Origin: Scenedesmus sp. ARA3
Lineage: Eukaryota; Chlorophyta; Chlorophyceae; Sphaeropleales; Scenedesmaceae
Length of the DNA stretch: 23,601 nt
Direction: 5' to 3'
NCBI GenBank assembly: GCA_004335835.1
Contig: RWJK01001207.1
Location: 1 to 23,601 of the forward strand
Both the position numbers and the translations under genes were made by a program. The notes below the pieces were generated by a model. The model saw only the letters and a list, made by a program, of their open reading frames with translations, had not been told where the DNA came from and searched no databases. Shown here in pieces: positions 21,582 to 23,601 of this stretch. How positions within the stretch are numbered: the first letter of the stretch is position 1; each line of letters starts with the position of its first letter.

Positions 21582-21760
21582 ACCATGCATGACAATATGC
21601 TGGTCACACTGCTGGTTGCAGTCCCACATATCAGATTGTGCTGCTGGTGCTGGTGCTGCTGCTGCTGCAGATCCGTGAGATGATGCAGCAGGACATGCGC
21701 ACCATGCGCACCATCTTCCGGCAGATGATCTTTGAGAAGGCGCCAGGCGCAAGGGACTGA
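18947..21760 (+). CDS. Thioredoxin-fold protein with CGVC active site, probably plastid-targeted
   Basis: This is a thiol-disulfide oxidoreductase-like protein. Securely placed exons are 19861-19902 (ERDERLKQQLVLGK), 20187-20342, 20984-21103, 21384-21437 and 21671-21760. All are phase 0 with GT..AG junctions, and the last ends at TGA. The exon at 20187 holds the first half of the thioredoxin fold with LVVVAFYTRSCGVCKELLKE; CGVC is the redox motif. The exon at 20984 holds the second half, with the expected cis-Pro motif KIRVPPTIFFYDGG. The C-terminal exons add a basic, Met-rich helix-like tail (IREMMQQDMRTMRTIF). The layout resembles atypical chloroplast thioredoxins of the ACHT/Trx-like type, but exact subfamily is not claimed. 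The proposed first exon, 18947-19141, encodes a Ser/Ala/Arg/His-rich leader (MLPLQRSCSVPAASQHH) ending in a GTGAGT donor and reads like a transit peptide. It is uncertain, and at least one exon between 19142 and 19860 (possibly starting at 19327) is unresolved. Confidence 0.77.
19906..19928 (+). repeat. AGC/CAG tract directly after a 5' splice site
   Basis: The donor GTGAGC continues straight into AGC repeats. It is complementary to the CTG tract at the other end of the same intron. Confidence 0.9.
20151..20183 (+). repeat. (CTG)11 directly before the acceptor of the CGVC exon
   Basis: Eleven CTG units run into CAG at 20184-20186 and appear to act as the pyrimidine-rich tract for the exon at 20187. 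Confidence 0.93.
20270..20475 (+). repeat. Two-copy array at the donor of the CGVC exon
   Basis: The exon 3' part (VCKELLKEF to EEAKAA) is echoed about 143 bp downstream (around 20410-20470) with indels that break the frame. A third, very weak echo may lie near 20535-20590. Confidence 0.75.
20655..21020 (+). repeat. Four-copy array at the acceptor of the exon 20984-21103
   Basis: The acceptor plus VRAVFARHN coding sequence occurs with starts at about 20673, 20771, 20876 and 20984, spacing 98, 105 and 108 bp. The outermost copy has lost the AG acceptor (CGACG). The middle two keep CAG. Confidence 0.92.
21539..21579 (+). repeat. (CTG)13-14 tract in the last intron of the thioredoxin-like gene
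   Basis: The CTG run is about 90 bp upstream of the acceptor at 21670, in sense orientation CTG like the other acceptor-side tracts. Confidence 0.93.
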
Positions 21761-22104
21761 GCAGCACCATGCACGTTGCCAAAGCATCAGCGCGCCAGCA
21801 GCTGGCTGTTGCGGCTGCTGCAGGCATTCTGCTGCTGTTACCATGCCAGCGCTGATTTCAAGCTCGTAATGGTTTGCTGGGTGTGGTGCCAGTGGTAGAG
21901 CGGAGGTCTGCTGTGCGTTTTGCGCAAGTGCTTGGCAAGGCACTTGCTGCCTTGTTGTGTGTTGTGCCGGTGGTTGAGCAGGCAGCGGGTTGGCGGTCAG
22001 TGGTGCCAGAGGTTGGAATGCTTTCACAAGGTTTAGGCGATGTACACGCCTGCAGACATGTTTTTTGTGGATATGATGAGAGTTTGGCAGGTTTCATTCT
22101 GCAG
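21761..22104 (+). other. 3' flank of the thioredoxin-like gene
   Basis: Likely 3' UTR. It contains two or three decayed repeats of a GT-rich segment (about 21880, 21959 and 22000). No gene is claimed here. Confidence 0.4.
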
Positions 22105-22824
22105 GAGGGCCCTCAGTCCTTGCTGCATTGTAGCATTGTATGATGCTCCAGCACAGCGCAGCGTCGAGCGCCTCGCCGAGTTGTACAACAGCAATGAAAG
22201 CCGAATGCGCTGCAGGAGCATGCTGAGCGCTGAGCACGTTGCATGGGCAGTTGAGGTGGGTTTGGGGAGGGGACAAAGAGACTCGTTGTGTGGTTTGAAG
22301 CTTGCTGGTTTATGCTTTGATGTGCTGTTCAAAGTGTTGCGCAGTGCTGTCGTGGTTTGAGGGTGATCTCTGTTTGCTTCGGCAGTATGTAAAGTGGTGG
22401 ATGATGGTGTGGAGTTGCTGACGTGTTTGGTTGCTTCTGACTGACCACTGCCTGTAGTGTGTGGTTGCTCACACATTGAGACATGCTTGTTGTTGCGCTG
22501 ACTGCGGACGCTGATTGTGCACGTACGCAGCCAGCAGCATGGCTTTGGGCAGACTCTGGCATCTGCCTCAACAAGTGGACATCTGGTGGTGTGTGAGGTG
22601 GTCCTGCCAGTCCCTCTGGTGCCAGGGCTGCTTGTGTTGCAGCAAGTCCGGAATCAGCTTACAATGTTTGCTGCGGTAAGGGACTTCGTGTCAGTGCTCG
22701 TTGTTTACTGGCGTTGTGCTGTTACAAGTGTGACACTGGTTGCATCCATTTTCTCTGCATGTGTTTCGCGCAGACTTGCTGTGAGCAGCAGCATGTGCTC
22801 GACCTGTCAGCTGCACTTCATTGA
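22105..22824 (+). CDS. Possible 3' exons of an unrecognised gene
   Basis: Three stretches look like coding exons and join in phase: 22105-22255 (includes YDAPAQRSVERLAELYNS and SAEHVAWAVE, donor GTGGGT), 22643-22675 (QVRNQLTMFAA, donor GTAAGG) and 22774-22824 (TCCEQQHVLDLSAALH, then TGA). Acceptors are CTGCAG, TTGCAG and GCGCAG. A TGTAA poly(A)-type motif lies about 190 bp after the stop. The peptide looks helical and charged. I do not recognise the family, and upstream exons could not be chained; a stretch around 22035-22104 is open but does not fit by phase. It could also be chance splicing grammar in the thioredoxin-like gene's 3' flank. Confidence 0.33.
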
Positions 22825-23601
22825 CACATGGTGGGTGCGGAGGCTTTCGACTGTACAGCAGTGCAGCCTTCGCCGTGCGTGTGCATTGTTGTGACACACT
22901 GTCAGCTGAAGTTTCACTGGGCGGCACTTGCTGTGATGGGCGGTAGACGGCAAATGTGTTACAAGCTGCCTGGCTTGGAAGTGTTGCTGGGGTGCACTGC
23001 TGCTGCACCGCGCATGTAATCTTTGACACTAGTTCTGCTGTTGACAAGTGCTGCAGGAGGAGTATGATATTATGATCAACGGAACATGATACTGACTGGG
23101 GCTGTATCTGCGCTAGCACTCGCATCAGCTCATTCACCGGCAATTCATTTCATATCGCCAGACCAGCCACGTATTGTTACACAGAGCACCAGTTTCACCA
23201 AACTACCGCACAGCTCCCACCACTATGTAAAGTGAACAGATTCATGCAGATATCTATTTAGACCTGGCCTTCAAGCTGTGCCACTGCAATGGCTGTACAG
23301 GCACTGCATAACCCTTGCAGCGGCCAACCCTGCAATCATGCCTTACACTACAGGCGCTGCAACTGCCGCACAATGTACATTGCTGCACATGTTTGTGGCA
23401 ATGTCTATCGACTGTCTGCAACACTGATCTCTGCGCCACACACACCCAGGGCCAGCTGCTACCTTGACAACAGCATTGCCATCGGCCTTGCACCCCACTG
23501 AGGAGCAGGAGGCGGCAGCTTTGCTCCATTTGTGCTCGCAAGATGCAACAAAAGAAAAGCGCAAAAAGAAACATAGACAGTCAGTAACTGCACAATTATA
23601 A
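22825..23601. other. No gene recognised; contains TGTAA motifs
   Basis: The sequence has no domain-like open frame on either strand. TGTAA on the plus strand at 23015-23019 and 23226-23230 could end transcripts of the upstream candidate gene or the thioredoxin-like gene. Confidence 0.4.

Noticed and set aside
21878..21960. tRNA-like D-arm sequence (CAGTGGTAGAGCGG)
   Set aside because: No matching B box, anticodon arm or acceptor stem could be folded around it. The segment is part of a GT-rich repeat in the 3' flank.
21335..22027. Minus-strand open frame of 230 codons with a poly-Gln run
   Set aside because: It is antisense to the last two thioredoxin-like exons and the CTG tract. There is no domain signature.

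Overview
The window looks like nuclear DNA of a green alga (Chlorophyta, perhaps Sphaeropleales/Scenedesmaceae; this placement is inference). The reasons are many short exons with GTGAG-type donors and CTGCAG acceptors, abundant CAG/CTG trinucleotide tracts, low-complexity Ser/Ala/Gln runs in proteins, and TGTAA motifs (the chlorophyte poly(A) signal) downstream of some genes. No bacterial operons, mobile elements, CRISPR arrays, rRNAs or convincing tRNAs were found. One 50-base N gap (11247-11296) interrupts a CAG tract.

Four spliced genes can be assembled by hand with phase-consistent exon junctions. (1) Minus strand, 9892 to 654: a protein of about 1048 aa with N-terminal kelch repeats followed by BTB and BACK-like regions, in about 16 exons. 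(2) Minus strand, 15248 to 10968: a secretory lecithin:cholesterol acyltransferase (LCAT)-family enzyme with signal peptide and complete Ser/Asp/His triad. (3) Minus strand, 18507 to 16220: SEC11, the catalytic subunit of the ER signal peptidase complex, 5 exons and 184 aa. (4) Plus strand, about 18947 to 21760: a thioredoxin-fold protein with a CGVC active site, divergent from SEC11 across about 440 bp. A weaker plus-strand candidate lies at 22105-22824. The genes do not form a pathway, although SEC11 would be expected to cleave the LCAT-like signal peptide.

The most striking feature is not a gene. In all three genes that could be traced exon by exon over most of their length, and in a milder form in LCAT, many exon-intron boundaries are repeated in tandem. 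Short segments (about 85-220 bp period, mostly 100-145) span one splice junction plus part of the adjacent exon and occur 2-4 times, with the extra copies sitting in the intron or 3' UTR. About fifteen such arrays occur in 23.6 kb. Some copies keep splice sites (potential cassette or poison exons), some have lost them, and one SEC11 copy has changed the catalytic Ser to Arg. CTG tracts sit at 3' splice sites and CAG tracts just after 5' splice sites. One 63-nt LCAT intron is almost pure (CTG)17 and would encode poly-Leu in frame if retained.
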